From Podospora pseudocomata (lineage: Eukaryota; Ascomycota; Sordariomycetes; Sordariales; Podosporaceae): a stretch of 64,000 bases of DNA. The DNA is taken from contig NW_026946363.1 in the NCBI RefSeq assembly GCF_035222375.1, positions 5,890,001 through 5,954,000 on the forward strand, in the 5' to 3' direction. Position numbers and translations under genes: made by a program. The notes beneath the pieces were generated by a model. The model did no database searches. It saw nothing but the letters and a program-made list of their open reading frames with translations, and was not told the origin of the DNA. Positions 30,738-41,404 of this stretch are shown here, piece after piece (position 1 is the first letter of the stretch; the number at the start of each line of letters is the position of its first letter).

Positions 30738-31612
30738 ATGCCAGAACCTCAAGTAATTATCATCACCGGCGCCAGCCGTGGCATCGGCCATGCCATAGCC
30801 ACCCACCTCCTGAAAGCAGGCCACAAGGTCGTCCTCACAGCTCGCTCCCCTGAAACGCTGGAGGAGCTTCAGAAAGAATACCCATCACAAGTCCAGTATC
30901 TAGCGGCTGATATGACCTTGCCTGATGTGCGTATCATACCTCCAAACACACACAACTCACACATCACAACTAACCCCCCAAAGACACCCTACAAACTCAA
31001 GGAACTCGCCCTCCTCCACTTCCATCACATCAACGCCGTCATCATCAACCACGGCGCCCTCTCGCCAATGACCCGCGTCGCCAACTCCTCCATTGACGAC
31101 TGGAAAGCCCTCTTCGACGCCAACTTTTTTAGCGCCCTCGCCCTAGCCAAGGAAACCATCCCCTACCTGAGAGAAACCAAAGGCCGTCTCATCTTCACCT
31201 CATCGGGCGCCGCAACAGGAGCTTACACCGCCTGGGGCGCCTACGGAACCTCCAAAGCAGCGCTGAACCACCTTTCCAAGCACATTGCCGTTGAGGAACC
31301 AGACATCACTTCGGTAGCCGTCAGCCCTGGGAGAGTAGACACTGACATGCAAAAAGAACTTCGAGAAAAGGGCAAGGCGGAGATGGCACCAAAAGATCAC
31401 GAAGCGTTCAGCAAAGAGTTTGAAGCAGGGACATTGGTGAGACCAGAGCAGTCTGGTGGTGTTATTGCTAATCTTGCTGTATCTGCGAAGCCAGAACTGG
31501 CCGGACAGTATTTCAAGTACGTGCCTACCTGAGTCCTCACACGATAAGAGGTTGAGATGCTAACTGTTGCAGGTGGAATGCGCCAGAATTGGCCGAGTAC
31601 CAATTGAGTTGA
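30738..31612 (+). CDS. Short-chain dehydrogenase/reductase, sepiapterin-reductase-like
   Basis: This is a classical NAD(P)-dependent SDR. Three exons (30738-30926, 30984-31516, 31573-31612) give 253 residues, the normal length. The cofactor motif is TGASRGIG (residues 10-17), with Arg in LTARS pointing to NADPH. NHGA is in place of the usual NNAG, the catalytic serine lies in IFTSSGAA, and the active-site pair is in YGTSK. SPGRVDTDMQ follows. The first intron (57 nt) has no in-frame stop, so unspliced mRNA would still be translated with a 19-residue insertion in the fold. The last exon adds only WNAPELAEYQLS. The fungal relatives I recall are close to benzil reductase/sepiapterin reductase IRC24-type proteins; the substrate is not known. 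Confidence 0.9.
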
Positions 31613-32924
31613 ATAAGCTGAGATGGTTCTATTTGCCGGTCAGAAATGTCCATAACCAACGAGTGAAAGCATATTCAAGATGATACAGGCGGCAAATCAG
31701 TCGAAAGATGAAAAGTCTGATTGGTTTCCACATTGTATATTCGGTTTTTTAAGCACGAAAAGTTTGTTCATCACATTGCCGTGTGCTGTTGAGACATAGA
31801 ATAAAAAATAGAAGGCTACCTACAAGCTAGACAGCTCCAAAACCAGACCACGGCCATCACCGTCTGGATCTAGGGACCGATATTAGTCCTCTGTCCCTCT
31901 TGTAGAAGAACAAGCTGCCATGAAGCCATCGACCGAGAAAACGAGATCAGGTGAAATGTATCCGTCATGTAGGGTCGGAATTGGAATGATAAAGTACGAT
32001 AATAAACATCATGGTGTTCGTATGTCGCAGTCGAAGCGGCTCGTAGCAGGCATCTAAAATACTTTTTGAGCTATTAGCTTTGGATTCTGAGAAGAGTCTG
32101 CAGAAAATCGGGGTGGAGGACGAGGAAAAGATCAGTAGTGTCGTTTGGCTTGACTGTGTCTATCACCATAATTGTGTATGATTGGGGCGACACGAGTATA
32201 TCATCATATGAAGGTCGTCGGGGTACTGAGCAAAGCGGAGGGTTGTATGCTTACCTTACTGGAATGGTCGGGGGGGGGGGAGGGTGATCAGGCCCCCCCA
32301 AAAAGGCAACATTGCGTGTTTCTACAATGTCGCCGATCAGTGTTGCAAAGGCAGAGCGCGCATTGGAGTGCTGTTTGTTGATGAGGAAGAAGGGAAAATT
32401 CAAATTCGCGACGAGAAGTCGCCTTTTTGTTTTCGGTGTCGGAACAACTGCGAGGGAAGGAGTTTAGAGGAACCTTGAAATTTTCAAGCCGGAGCCAAAT
32501 GAGGCTGAGGTGGGGAGCTTCGCTGTTGCTTTGTGGCGCTCACGCGACATGGCGCGGGGGGGGGGGTGGGTCTCACAAGCCACAGATGCGTTGTGGGACA
32601 AGCTGAGCGCGCGACCTGGTTGGCATTGGCAGCCTTCAAAGAACCACTTTGGAAGGACGGGAGGCTAGGTATTTGAGTATAAAGGGCTGCTCACCAACCT
32701 TCAAGCTTTGAGAGCCCTCGGCTCTCCGGTTCATAACATGTGTCGAGGTCTATCAAAGCAAACCCAGTTCCAACACGCGAGGAAACCACTCTGAAGACTG
32801 AATAGCGGCATCGCATCACTTTGTTCGATACCGTCACCAACAAAAGTGTATCGTTATCAACTATACCTTGCTTCATCCATCACCCGAGGGCGAGACCCCC
32901 TTCTTATACCATACATATACCACC
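31613..32924. other. Intergenic region upstream of NC2-beta
   Basis: About 1.3 kb. It holds the 3' flank of the SDR gene (an AATAAA-type signal is near 31799) and the promoter and leader of NC2-beta. Long G runs occur near 32270 and 32557. No gene is supported. Confidence 0.6.
32678..32683 (+). promoter_or_regulatory. Candidate TATA box of the NC2-beta gene
   Basis: TATAAA lies 242 nt upstream of the ATG at 32925, followed by a sequence compatible with a leader of about 200 nt. NC2 itself regulates TATA-bound TBP, so feedback is conceivable but unproven. Confidence 0.4.
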
Positions 32925-33925
32925 ATGTCGGACCACGAGTTAGGAGGTAAGCCGCCGTGTTTTTAATTCTGCAGTGGAGGAAACTACACTGCGAGTTTGT
33001 CGGGTGGCGTTTTGGTTCCGTTGATGCGACCGGGAGTTTGGCGGGCGCAGTCTACTATTAAGCACAGTGGAGGCCCTTTCCTAAAGTCATCTGAAGTTAT
33101 GTACACACCTCTTATACAGCCTCAGGCGTCACCCGGCATACGAATAGGGACTGTCGACCCCCTGGCTTTATTTACGGGGATAACAGAGGACAATACCCTC
33201 CCATCATATATCGTTGATTTGTTTGCTCCTGTTGCCTTTCCACCCCACAACAAACATCTTCACCGCACCCCTCAAGACAAGCAAAAATGCCTTCAGAGCA
33301 CATTCCCCGTCAAGACCGTTACTGGTCAGCTTTTGACAATGATGAGCTGGGTATATCTGGTTGACTTGGACTTTTGTGCTGAGACGACAGTTTGCTAACA
33401 TCGTGTCTGATAGGAAATGACGACCTGTCCCTCCCCAAAGGTATGTATCTCATTCTTATCTACCAAAGAAGCGTGTGGATTACTGACTGTTCGGCGCAGC
33501 CACTGTTCAAAAGATTGTTGGGGAGATTCTGCCATCGTCAACAGGCATCGCCTTCGCCAAGGAGGCCCGCGACCTCCTTATAGAGTGCTGTGTCGAGTTC
33601 ATCACTCTCATCTCTAGCGAGGCGAACGAGATTTCTGAGAAGGAAGCCAAAAAGACTATCGCTTGTGACCACATCACCAAGGCGTTGGAGCAACTCGGCT
33701 TTGCCGACTACGTTCCTGCCGTTTTGGAAGCCGCTGCAGAGCACAAGGAAGTCCAAAAGGTGAGAGACCTTGGGGTTTCCTTTGTTACGAAGACGTGCTG
33801 ACGCCCAATGATAGGGACGTGAGAAGAAGGCAAACAAGTTTGAGCAGAGCGGCATGACATTGGAGGAACTCGAACGTCTCCAGCAAGAGCAGTTTGCCGA
33901 TGCTGCCAAGAGACACATAGGATGA
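32925..33925 (+). CDS. ncb2: Negative cofactor 2 beta subunit (Dr1 homologue)
   Basis: NC2-beta pairs with NC2-alpha (Bur6/DRAP1) through histone folds, binds TBP on promoter DNA, and represses or tunes RNA polymerase II transcription. Four exons (32925-32946, 33414-33440, 33500-33759, 33815-33925) give 139 residues. The histone fold runs from about residue 12 (LSLPKATVQKIVGEILP) through FAKEARDLLIECCVEFITLI, SSEANEISEKEAKKTIACDH and ITKALEQLGF. The tail EELERLQQEQFADAAKRH is typical of the family. The first intron is 467 nt, far longer than the other introns here (54-59 nt). It contains an ATG-initiated stretch at 33287 that could act as an alternative first exon. I prefer 32925 because MSD...GG-NDDLSLPK is the usual start. 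Confidence 0.95.
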
Positions 33926-34281
33926 TGAACTCCCAGGCATCGCCAATCTGTTGGAGGACGAGTATACTGGGTGCACTTTGAAAGTGGTGGATTGCATTTA
34001 TAGGCGTTCGTCCCTGGGAATTTTGGGAAGGTGTTAGTATAGCCTTTTCTTGTCGTCTTGAGTTCTACAAACATATGATATACCCAGGTTGAGTCTCTGA
34101 CATCTTTGTTGAACCACTTCAATGAACGGAGGGAAACCAAGAATAGTGCACTCTATTGAAGACCGCCCTGGATCCCGTATCACCGCCATCTAGCCAGATA
34201 TTTACAATGATGCCCTCTTTTATGCATCATTCACTGCCTGTGCAATACCTCCCCCTCTCTCCCACGAGCTGAAAAAAGTGT
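33926..34281. other. Convergent 3' region, NC2-beta and mitochondrial protein
   Basis: 356 bp between the stop codons. No gene or strong repeat is seen. Confidence 0.6.
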
Positions 34282-34934
34282 TTAATAGCCATCCTTGCCC
34301 CACTTGTTGTATCTGTCGTGAAGCTCCTGTCCATTGCATCAGTATTTGCCTCAAGCATACTACATAACAGTCCATACCTTGGGCAGAGTGACGTTGGGGA
34401 CGACGACGACGTTGACAGCGCTAGGGGCATCCTTGGGGGCAGCGCTGGCATCACCACCGGGGTGATACTGGTACTTGCCGTGGGTCGAACCGCTTTCCCA
34501 GGGCATGCTCTTGTCGGCGATAGGGACGGTGTTCTCGGAGGTGGACTTGGTAGGGGAGCGGCCGAAGTAGTAGCCAGCACCACCAAGAGCGCAGACCATG
34601 ATACCGCCGAGGATCTATCATGATAATCATATCAGCTTTCACATGTTCCTTCAATACCCCTCCCAGCTACAGTCAAACCACCGCCGCCGTTCCGTGCGCC
34701 CCGTGCCATGTTTCCAACCTAATTTTCGGATTCTCAAGCTGTGTCGAACTGCCCTGGCGGGCTACCAATTCAGCACCCGGGACGACGGCATCGGCAATGG
34801 CGGCGGTTGGACCTCGGAATTTGACGCACCAGAATCTCGGGGTTCTTCTTGGACTCGCTCTTGAGAGCCTCCTCGCCGGTGGTGAGGCGACGGACGGTCG
34901 TGCTAAAAGCTCTGCGGGCGATGAGGGAAGCCAT
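34282..34934 (-). CDS. Conserved small mitochondrial membrane protein
   Basis: Three exons (complement of 34830-34934, 34378-34614, 34282-34326) give 128 residues. The N-terminus MASLIARRAFSTTVRRL is a clear mitochondrial presequence (basic, Ser/Thr-rich, amphipathic). A single hydrophobic helix follows (ILGGIMVCALGGAGYYFG, about residues 36-53), ending in a GYYFGRSP motif, then a polar region and the C-terminal ELHDRYNKWGKDGY. This arrangement suggests an inner-membrane protein with most of its tail on one side, as in small accessory or assembly subunits of respiratory complexes. I recall similar unnamed proteins in other ascomycetes but cannot assign a complex. The first intron is 215 nt, longer than usual. 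Confidence 0.78.
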
Positions 34935-36344
34935 CTCTGCGGTGTTGTCTGTCAAAGGCGGTTGCTGATGCAATGGAGCTTCGAAACTGGAATCGTGATG
35001 CTAGCTCTGGCCGTCTGGCCCTCATACGATTTCGTCAGGGCCGAAGCTTGAAGGCTTGGCGCCCGTTTCTTACGTAAGGCATCCGAACTGTATGAGCTGT
35101 GCCGTCATTGGTTGTCATCGTCATCAAGCTTGGGGAAGCTTTCTGACCAATCATGTCTTTTTGTGGGTGGAGCGGGGGCGGACAACTGCCACGGACTGGC
35201 CGTCAGCTGCTGACTCCACGCCTCCCTTTTCGAGCTGCAGCATCAGATCACAGGACAAGCTGCAATGCACAGGGACACAGGCACGGGTGGCAGCTTGGGT
35301 CGCATCAGTTGTCTCTCTCGAACAGCACACATCATTCAGGTCACACATAGTCCGGGCATCCTTTGGACAGATGTCGAAGCCCTGAGCGCAAGTGATTGCC
35401 CAAAGCGCAATTCCAAGTCGCTGTTTGCTATTCTTCTCGAGAGTTGTGTTTGCCGCATGTTTGTGCCACGAGCTTTGCCTTTTCTTGAGAGCATGATAGC
35501 AGTGATATCACAGTGAGCATGGCTCTGGATTCAGGGGTAACCTGACGCAGCGCAATTAACCCAAGAGATCGGAGGCCAATGCAAGTCCCCCACTGGACAT
35601 GCTGATGCTGGGCCACTCGCCTGGGCAACAAAAACTGGAAATAGTAGGAGAACGGGGATGGCACGGTCCTGGCCGCAGCCAGTGAGATTCCTCAACTCGT
35701 TGGTTGCCAAAAGAAAAGAAGTCCATCCGATTCACACTCCGGGCAACGAACAAGAGACTCGGACTCTTGCTTGGTCTCACGGCAAAGTCCCCAGGGCGGC
35801 CATTCGCACACTATTGCTTTTTCTCGACACTCTTTTTCCCCTCCTTCTTGATATCTGTCCAACTCTTTGTCTCTCTTGATAATCAACCATACTCGCGCTC
35901 TCTACCACCCATATTCGAATCTCAGCTGCTCCGTTTTGCAAACGCGAAAATCCACGGAAGTGATCGCACCCAGACGGCAGACACAGCTGCAGTGTGGAGC
36001 ATTACCCGTCCCAAAGCCACTGCCCTCCAGCACTGCATTCCAGCCGTGTGTAACGCGCCCGGACCCTCGAAGTCTAAGTGACGGTGCAACGGATATTCGT
36101 ATCATCACACCGAGTCGTCCTTTCCTCTTCGTCGCACTTGAGGCCCGTTTTTCGAGTCCGTTGCCTGGTGTCTGGCCGACCTCTCCAACCACATATCCCG
36201 CCGACCAGCGATGTTATAGCGCGGTACGAACAATACTTGAAACTTGAGCCGCCAAACGAACTGCTTCGATCCAAAATTGCATCCAATCGAGTACCGAGAA
36301 CCGAGCCCTGAGCCGAGCGAAAGTGAAAACGGCAAGACGAAACC
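34935..36344. other. Divergent promoter region, mitochondrial protein and Erf2-like gene
   Basis: About 1.4 kb. The part from about 35820 to 35890 is very pyrimidine-rich (runs of CTCTT and CCTTC), typical of fungal promoters near the transcription start. The region from 35900 to 36344 is probably 5' leader of the palmitoyltransferase gene, with several short frames but none supported. Confidence 0.55.
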
Positions 36345-38460
36345 ATGGCACCCGGGGAGGGAGCGCCGAGGGCCCTCTCTCCTACCAGCACCATTAACGA
36401 TGACAGCTTTCCCCAGTTTCCGGGTCGATCTGAGATGGCTGGTCCCCCGAGTATAATTTCCTCGCGGATGACCGATATCATGACGGATGACGGCGGAGAC
36501 ACGGAAGCGCACCGCGTGGCAGGCGGCAAGAGGAGGAGCGCTTTCTATTCGGACCTTAGTTCTCGTCCAGGAACGGCGAGGACAGGAGCATCTGGGAGAC
36601 CTCCATGGAGCTCAGGGACGCCTTTACGTCAGGGGCTGGCGGGAAAGCGTGGGAGCGGGACTGGAAGCATCAGTAGCGCGACACAGGCAGTTCGACCGCC
36701 CAGTTCAGCAACCAGAAGCCATGTTCCGTCGTTGACATCGCATGCCTTCTTTCGCCCGATGAGTTCGCAGAAATTACAGGCGCAAAGAGGATTCGCGAGA
36801 CCGACGACGGTGAACCGGCAATTTATGTCCCAAGAGGACCCCCACAACCCGGCGCGCGACAGCCTGAACTCGGCTCCAGGCGCCAAGGTAGTGAGACAGT
36901 CCGCTGATGAAGGGGACATGCGGTCACCACCCTCGAGAGGAACGGAGTTTACCGAGCAGGATATGTACGAGAGGAGGACGGCCAACACGAGTCCGACAGG
37001 CCACCATGCGACTTCGAGCTTTTCGGATAGCGTCCGGCCGTTGCAGAGGAAGCCTGGTGATGCTAGAAACCTTAACCTCGACATGAGCAAAACCTACAAC
37101 AAAGCTGGCGTATCTATCCCGACTCCTGTGCGAACACCTCGATCTCTGCGATCCAACTTTCTTATGCCGAGAAACGATTCTGGCCACAGCAACCGAGAAA
37201 TGCAGGGCGGCGAGAAGCTGGACTCGGTAGCTTCGTCACCCCAACTCCCACCCGCGAGCAGGGACGACAAGCACCCGTCGGAGGAGAAGACCAAGAAGGT
37301 GGGCCGCAACTATCAGTATTTCCAGGGCAACACAATCTTCTTTTTTGGAGGCAGGTTACAAAATGCGAGAGATAGACCGGTCAACATTGCGACAGGGTCT
37401 TTGGTAGTCATTCCTGGCATCTTGTTTCTGATATTCTCGGCACCTTGGATATGGAACAATATTTCCCCAGCGATACCCATCACCTTCGCCTATCTTTACT
37501 ACCTCTGCGTGTCTTCTTTTTGCCATGCATCGGCCACGGATCCCGGGGTAGGCCTATTTTTTGTATGATGTGAGCGAGCATGGACTAACAGTGATCCAGA
37601 TCCTCCCACGCAACCTACATCGATTCCCACCTTCAGATAACAATGACCCCTGGAGGCCAAGTCTGCCGTCGGCCGAATGGGTGCTCATCAAGTCTACCGA
37701 GAAGACAGCCGCTGCCATGGAGGTGCCCTGCAAATACTGCAAGACATGCCAGATGTGGCGTCCACCACGAGCCCACCATTGCCGTCTCTGCGACAACTGC
37801 GTCGAGACCCAGGACCACCACTGTCTGTGGCTCAACAACTGTGTTGGCCGGCGCAACTACCGCTACTTCTTCACCTTCATCCTTACCGCCACCTTGCTGG
37901 GCGTGTACCTGTCTGGTGCATCGCTTGCACAGATTCTGGTCTACCAGCACAAGCAGAAAATCAGCTTCAATGCGTCAATTTCTCACTTCCGCATGCCCTT
38001 CGCCATGGTCATCTACGGGTTCATTGCCTCCCTGTACCCAGCCGCTTTGACGGGGTACCATGTGTTCCTAATGGCTAGGGGTGAGACGACCCGTGAATAC
38101 CTCAACTCTTCCAAGTTCATCAAGGCGGAACGCTTCAGAGCCTACACCCAAGGAAGCTGGTTCAGGAACTGGTTTGTGGTGCTCTGCAGACCGAGGCCGC
38201 CAACGTATTATCAGTTCAAGAAATCGTGGTACGAGGGTGATCAGAGGCTCGCACCGACGAAGAGGATTAAGAAAGCTCGCAAGGCTGTTCCCGCTAACCC
38301 AGGGGCCGGCGTCGACTCGAAAGAGGGAATGGAGATGCAAGATGTTAAGAACTCACCACATCTTCAACAACAACAACAGCAAGGCTTTCAAGGGCCGAGA
38401 CAACTGAGGTCTCAACACGACCTCGAGAGCGGACTTGCACAGCAACCACCAACAAACTAA
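36345..38460 (+). CDS. erf2: Palmitoyltransferase Erf2 (DHHC family)
   Basis: DHHC enzymes attach palmitate to cysteines; Erf2 with its partner Erf4 acts on Ras at the ER. Two exons (36345-37547, 37600-38460) give 687 residues. The first 315 residues are Ser/Arg/Pro-rich and disordered, much longer than in yeast. Then come a conserved lead-in (GRNYQYFQGNTIFFFGGR), two membrane helices (about 348-372 and 375-395), the cysteine-rich domain (CKYCKTCQMWRPPRAHHC, about 445-462) with the catalytic DHHC at 473-476 (Cys476), and two further helices (FTFILTATLLGVYL and FAMVIYGFIASLYPAALTGY). The TTxE-like motif is GETTREYL, as expected. The C-terminus has a short Gln run. No Erf4 gene is seen nearby. 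The acyl-protein thioesterase that would reverse the reaction is about 21 kb away. Confidence 0.92.
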
Positions 38461-39425
38461 ACACCAAACACCACACACCACACCATCGACTCGGATGGTA
38501 ACATTGTGCTACTACTGTACACACAATCTTTTTGACTATTTCCGTTTTTACGCCTCATTACCAGACTTATTCCCCGACTGTACTTGTCTTGTTCGTTTCT
38601 TCATTGACATGTTTTACACACCTTTTTTTGACGCTTATGTCCCACGCTGTTACTGCAAAGTTCTTACGAGTTTTTCCTTTTTTATCCCCAACGAGATGTT
38701 CATTCATACATACAAAGCGGCGGCGTTTCACACATTTTTCTTGTAAGATTTGGTGGGGCTGGGTGTTTTTTTTACGGACTTTTGATGACCCATCATTCAA
38801 GAGTTGGGAGACATTGTACAGTTGGTTGTACATATACACCACACGCACACGCACACGCACACGCACCACGCAGCACAAAGTCTTTGTTTTTTCCCCCTTA
38901 CATAATGTATTTTCTTGATCTTTTTGAGAGGAGGATTGGGTTGTTTGGATTTGTTGTTTTTTGGGGGGGAAGGGGGTTAGTTAGACTGTTGGAGAGGAAG
39001 GGGGGAAAAGCATGTTTTTGCTTGTGCTTGCGGGTTTGGAAGGGGTGGAATGGGGGAAGGGGGAGGGAGTATGGGGAGATATTATTTATACCCATTGGCT
39101 TGATGTCAGTTCGGAGTAAAGAGACAAGTTGACCTGTATGTTTAACTTTTATGTGTTGGCCGCTTGATGTGACTAAACCTACAGGTGCTGCCTTCTTGTT
39201 CCAATTACACTACATTACTTTACCTAGCTTTTATTTTGCAGCAGTGAAAGTAGGGGTTTGAGCGTCATTGTCAACCTTGAATGTTCAACCTCCCAACCCA
39301 CCACACGTGACCCACTTCTTTTTGACCCTCAACTCTTCAACCTTCTTTCACACCTCGGACTCACATCAGCACTCCTCTCAAATTTTTCACTTTTACTCTC
39401 CCTCTTCCTTTTTTTCGAAATCAAA
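38461..39425. other. Intergenic region with CA-rich microsatellite
   Basis: 3' flank of the erf2-like gene and 5' flank of TYW3. A (CACACG)-type repeat lies at 38839-38867. The 39340-39425 part is pyrimidine-rich and just precedes the TYW3 start. No gene is seen. Confidence 0.6.
38839..38867. repeat. CACACG-type microsatellite
   Basis: About four to five copies of the hexamer ACACGC in tandem, in the non-coding region after the erf2-like stop codon. Confidence 0.85.
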
Positions 39426-40451
39426 ATGTCAAAACCACCCAAACCCCTCCCTCCCCCCTCCCAGAGTTTCACCAACCGCAAAACCAAAATCTTGTCTGCC
39501 CTCTCCGTCCCAGACGCAGAATACACCGACCTCTCGCCCAAAGGATCCGTCGATGTCGAAATCCGCGACCTCATCGACGAAATCAACGCCCGGGAAGGGC
39601 TCGTGACAACAAGCAGTTGTGCGGGCAGAGTCAGCGTTTACCTCGAAGGCCGCTCTACTGGTACCTCTCCACAAGATGAGCGGGAGGAAGCAGCACCAGC
39701 GGGAGGGGTGAGGAGTTCGAGTGCTGGGGGGAAGGGAGGCGGGGAGTGGCTGTTTGTCAGCCATGATCCCATCTCTTCGTTGCCGCCTGGACAGCTGGAG
39801 CGGGGGTATGAATCGTTGTTTGGGTTGGTGTCGTTGCAGGGTCAGGAAGGGGGAGAGGGTGACGAGAAGGGGAGAATGGTGCACTTCAAATTTGAGCCCA
39901 TGGTAGTCTCACCCCCAATTTTTTTTTTCCATGATGAAAGGGACTAACAAGATTAGATTTTACATGTGTTAACGGCATCACACTGCCACGCCCAAAAGGT
40001 CATCCAGGCGGGCATGGAGGCTGGCTTTCGAGAGACGGGCGCTGTGAGCTTACTTTCACGACAGGACGACGACCACAACCCTGTTGTTGCTGTCAGGTCG
40101 ATGGGGTTGAGTTTTGAGAGCTTGATCGGGGTGGAAGGTACGGATGGGGTGAGGAGGGCGGTGGTTGGGAGGGGGTACTTGGACCGGGTGGTGAGAAATA
40201 GTGAGAAGTTGTTCAAGGAGAATGAGAGGCGGATTGGGAGGTTTAGGGAGGCACTGAAGAGGTGGTTTGAGGAGGGACCTAAAAAGAAGGATGGGTGGGA
40301 GGATGCAGACGCAAGGAGGGAGAGAAAACGGTCGGAGGGGCTGAGGAGAAAACAGGAACTTGAGAAGGGGAAGCAGGAGACGACTGAAAAGGAGCAGCAA
40401 AGTGAGGAGGGTGGTATCGGAATCATACTTGAGCCTCCTGAGGTTCTGTAA
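39426..40451 (+). CDS. tyw3: tRNA wybutosine-synthesizing protein 3 (TYW3)
   Basis: TYW3 methylates a nitrogen of the tricyclic base in wybutosine synthesis at position 37 of tRNA-Phe, using S-adenosylmethionine. Two exons (39426-39902, 39957-40451) give 323 residues. Family features seen are FTNRKTKILSAL near the start, SPKGSVDVEIRDLIDEIN, the active-site-like TTSSCAGRVSVYLEG, WLFVSHDP, VHFKFEPMILHVLTASHCHAQ (interrupted by the intron), AGMEAGFRETGAV and VAVRSMGLSFESLIG. The last 70 residues are a charged, Lys/Glu-rich coil. The Gly/Ser-rich insertion between the cysteine motif and WLFVSH is a fungal feature. The 3' end converges on MIC19 with only 305 bp between stops. AATAAA directly follows the stop but is too close to be the cleavage signal. 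Confidence 0.93.
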
Positions 40452-40756
40452 AATAAACAAGCTAAAGTTGAAACATTTCATCATTTTTGGGGTTGGTTAA
40501 ATGCAATTTGAACGCCTGCTTGCCTTGTTTTCCAGTCCATTGTCTATAGCTGCTCACTTTTAAGCCTCGACTGAGTGATATCTCCCACCAGCCCTCGGCA
40601 CCCTTCGATATGATACAATTTTGACACCCCTTGGTCAGTGCTCTCAAAGCCAACTCTGGGTGGTTCGTCATCTTCACCTCGTTTTAATCCCTCTATGAAC
40701 ACCGCTCTCGGCCCCTTGCCTTCGTTTCCCTCCGACCACCAACTTCGTTACCACCC
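40452..40756. other. Convergent 3' region, TYW3 and MIC19
   Basis: 305 bp between stop codons. Transcripts probably overlap here if 3' UTRs have the usual fungal length. Nothing else is seen. Confidence 0.6.
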
Positions 40757-41404
40757 CTAACTAACAACCTTCTCAACCCACCCCTTCTCCACCCTCCTCA
40801 CCTCCTCCTTGAAAGCCTCCACCTCCCTCCAGCAGTCCAACGGCCGCCTGTCATTCTCCCTCAAGCACCTCACCACCCCAGACCGAGCATTCTCCAGGCT
40901 CTCCGGCAGCTGGGACCGAATCCTCTTGCGCTCCTCAAGCTTCTTCTGGAGAGCTTGCACTTCTTTGGAGACAGTATACGAAGTCTTGGAGTTGTCGTCG
41001 GCGGTCTTGTCGTCAGTCGACTCGGCAAGCTTGGCCTGGGCGGCGCGGAGGGCTTCAGATTCTTGGTCGCGGAGACGCTTGAGCTCGGCGGCGACGCGGG
41101 CTTGGATCTCGAGCTCGATGGCCTGGAGGCGGGAGGCGTCGGTCTGTGGGGAAGAGAATTAGCTTCGAGGGAGCAAGGAGATATGGTGGGGTGGTGGTGG
41201 TGGTGGTGGTGGCTTACCTCGGGGGAGGACTGGAGGTGCTGGACGAGCTCGGTGGAGAGGCCTGCTGAGCCGGGGCTGTTTGTAGAAAATAACGTCAGTT
41301 AACAGGACTGCTGCTGAGAGCTTCGTGAGCCGGAAAAGTAAATAGACATACGCCTTCCAGGTCTGGGGAGCGGTAGCCGCTGGCTTGGACGAGCTCGAGC
41401 CCAT
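40757..41404 (-). CDS. mic19: MICOS complex subunit Mic19 (Aim13)
   Basis: Mic19 is a peripheral inner-membrane subunit of MICOS, the complex that shapes crista junctions. Three exons (complement of 41352-41404, 41218-41275, 40757-41143) give 165 residues. The N-terminus MGSSSSKP is a textbook N-myristoylation signal (Gly2, Ser/Lys at 6-7), matching other Mic19 proteins. The middle is a charged helix beginning TDASRLQAIELEIQARVAAEL. The C-terminus holds the CHCH-like segment VVRCLRENDRRPLDCW, with two Cys ten residues apart, then VEAFKEEVRRVEKGWVEKVVS, typical for fungi. The second intron contains a GGT microsatellite at about 41191-41212. The divergent neighbour is a ferric reductase 3.4 kb away. 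Confidence 0.92.
41191..41212. repeat. GGT microsatellite inside the second MIC19 intron
   Basis: About seven GGT units lie within the second intron of MIC19, a few bases inside its donor site on the coding (minus) strand. The coding strand therefore reads as an ACC run. Confidence 0.85.
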
